Positions 29,192 to 30,729 of a DNA stretch of 30,729 nt are shown piece by piece. Below the pieces are notes generated by a model, which saw only the letters and a list, made by a program, of their open reading frames with translations, made no database searches and was not told where the DNA came from. The position numbers were made by a program, and so were the translations under genes. This DNA is from Chara braunii (taxonomy: Eukaryota; Streptophyta; Charophyceae; Charales; Characeae). Each line of letters begins with the position of its first letter. Position 1 is the first letter of the stretch. The stretch spans positions 1,113,725 through 1,144,453 of the forward strand of contig BFEA01000134.1 of assembly GCA_003427395.1 (NCBI GenBank), read 5' to 3'.

Positions 29192-30007
29192 TCTAAGGAA
29201 GTACTGGGCTGCTTGTCTCCGGATATCTGAATCTTGACTCTCCTCTCCCGTCAGGTGTAGTCCGATCGTTCGGTACTTGCCCTCGTACTAGAAATCTCTC
29301 GGCGCGTCTCGGCTCTGCTATTGTCAGGGCTCCAGCTACTATCGGGCGCTCGCCGTCAAGAGGGATCTTAGAGAGCTCATCCGCTACGACATTTTTAGTG
29401 CCAGATATCCTCTCCACGTGTAATCATATAACCGAATCCGTATTAACCATCGTGCAATGGTCGGGTCTGTCAAGCTAAAGTCCTTCTGGAGGACAGAGGC
29501 GACCGCGGTGGGATCCACTCTCAAGATGAACCGTCGTCCATAGATATAATGTCTGAACGTGTCTAAACACCGCAGAACAGCTAATACTTCCTTCTTGAAT
29601 TGACTGTAGTTTCGCTCTGCCGTATTAAGTGTCCTACTCTGAAATCTTAATGGTATTTCCTTCCCTTCAGCGTCCTTCTAAGACAACAACCCTCCTACCG
29701 AACAAGGCCCAGCATCCGTGGCTACTATGAAGGGTCTCCCAGCCTCATCATCAAAATACGACACGCCCAGTATGCGTCCTCCCTCCTTAAATTCATCTTT
29801 AAGCTCTTACATAGCGAGTTCCTGCGAGGAATCCCAATAGAATTTCTCAGTTTTTTGAAGGAGTAGTCTCAATGGCTCAGCCTTCTCTGCATACCCTCGT
29901 ATGAATATTCGTTAGTAATTGACCACTCCCAGAAACTGTCGGACCTTGGTTGGACTATGTAATGGTAACGGCCAGTTCAGGAGTTTGTCTAACTTCGCCG
30001 GATCTGC
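29192..30007 (-). pseudogene. Ty3/gypsy RNase H and connection
   Basis: It degrades the RNA strand of the replication hybrid. Visible on the minus strand: the RT thumb/connection VRQFLGVVNY, then VATDAG (catalytic Asp), NYSQFKKEVLAVL (Glu), YGRRFILRVDPTAV (Asp), and the end motif GTKNVVADELSKIPL (about 29380-29410). Stops interrupt it after VVNY, after QELAM and after GGLLS, and a frameshift lies near 29420. Confidence 0.8.
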
Positions 30008-30729
30008 TCAGCGTCCCCTCGAGTCACAGATAAAGCCCAAGATCTTAATAGTCGAGACGACCCATCGGCTCTTTGTTCCGCTGACTGTTAGATTCGCATC
30101 GTCCAGCTGCTCGAATACCGCGCAAATATCCGTTAGGTGCTGCTCGACGAATCTTCTGACTCCAGGTGCAACCTCTGCCTCATCCTTGTTTACTGGCCCT
30201 TTTATAGGAAAGTCATCCAGAAAAACTTCAACCTTATCAGGGATGAAGTCCTTGAGGACGGCTACCATGGCTCTCTGAAAAACGGCTACCCCATTAGTCC
30301 AACCCATAGGGACAACCATCATCTGTATCAGTCCCAATGACGTATGCATAGCCATGAGGTGTCTGTCTCTAGGGTCAAGCGGTACCTCATCATAACCTCA
30401 GAACAGATCACAGACCGAATAAATCGACCTACCTGCGGCGCCTTCTGTCAGTAAATCGGCATGTGGCACGGAACCCACGTCTCGTATCGTCACCGCGTTG
30501 ACCTTCTGAAGGTCCTGGATCCATCGGATCTTGCCATTCGGCTTTCGTAGGAAGAACCATCGATTAGCATAAGCGCTATTAGACGGCTCCGCAACGTGGG
30601 AAACCATCTTTTCTTTCAGGAAAGCGATAACTTCTTCCTTCTCCTTCTGGGCGTTTTTCCATCCCGCGTCATTCCAGGGAACATGTGGTATCGTGTAAAT
30701 CCTTGCTGGCTTAGCGTATCGAGGGTCAA
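30008..30729 (-). pseudogene. Ty3/gypsy reverse transcriptase, incomplete at the window edge
   Basis: The reading frame enters from beyond 30729. Fingers: SNSAYANRWFFLRKPNGKIR and IQDLQKVNAVTI. Block A is CDLF-stop-GYDEVPLDP (TGA at 30398-30400). Then MVVPMGWTNGVAVFQRAM (the substrate-binding block) and the catalytic FLDD within EVFLDDFPIKGP, followed by GTKSRW and KILGFICDSRGR before TGA at 30008-30010. Phe replaces the usual Tyr of the Y-x-D-D box; the two Asp are intact. Protease and gag would be to the right. Confidence 0.85.

Noticed and set aside
1-30729. tRNA or rRNA genes
   Set aside because: No T-loop GGTTCGAATCC in a plausible cloverleaf and no rRNA signature were seen. A few GGTTCGA words are isolated.

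Overview
This window is eukaryotic, repeat-dense DNA in which I find no convincing host gene. Its coding content is retrotransposon: a plant-type L1-like LINE with a CCHC zinc knuckle in ORF1, a DIRS-group element whose tyrosine recombinase faces its reverse transcriptase (a layout I recall from the Volvox element kangaroo), and a Ty3/gypsy pol. Around these lie many short terminal-inverted-repeat (TIR) elements, long homopolymers and minisatellites. This mix suggests a large, TE-rich genome of the green lineage, perhaps a charophyte alga such as Chara. That assignment is an inference of low confidence.

Layout. 1-7600: nested non-autonomous elements and homopolymers, including a TTAA-flanked MITE (574-724), a 5'-truncated minus-strand LINE copy with 15-bp target-site duplications (1875-2090), a TA-flanked MITE (2834-2938) beside a long hairpin (2941-3027), an almost pure poly(A) insertion with 11-bp duplications (4095-4178), a 1-kb TIR element (4349-5373) and a Tourist-like MITE inside another TIR repeat (5506-6593). 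8082-15944: a decayed full-length LINE on the plus strand (ORF1, endonuclease, reverse transcriptase, C-terminal region, 3' UTR, A-rich tail), broken by a 596-bp TA-flanked MITE exactly in the RT catalytic box, by a 291-bp internal tandem duplication and by a TTAA-flanked insertion in the 3' UTR. 16299-21617: the kangaroo-like element. Its gag and RT-RNase H are on the minus strand, and a tyrosine recombinase with every catalytic residue present is on the plus strand, converging with pol. Two candidate spliceosomal introns each restore a reading frame, and 103-bp direct repeats lie at the recombinase end. 21660-27756: AT-rich and satellite-like DNA with scattered unresolved bases (45-, 38- and 30-bp tandem arrays, a long CT run), in part probably the 3' end or LTR of the next element. 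27757-30729: a minus-strand Ty3/gypsy pol (RT, RNase H, integrase) with several in-frame stops, running off the right edge.

How the parts relate: the LINE machinery plausibly explains the truncated LINE copy and the A-tract insertions with target-site duplications. The DIRS-like element would integrate through its own recombinase rather than a DDE integrase. The MITEs have no transposase in the window and must have been moved in trans.
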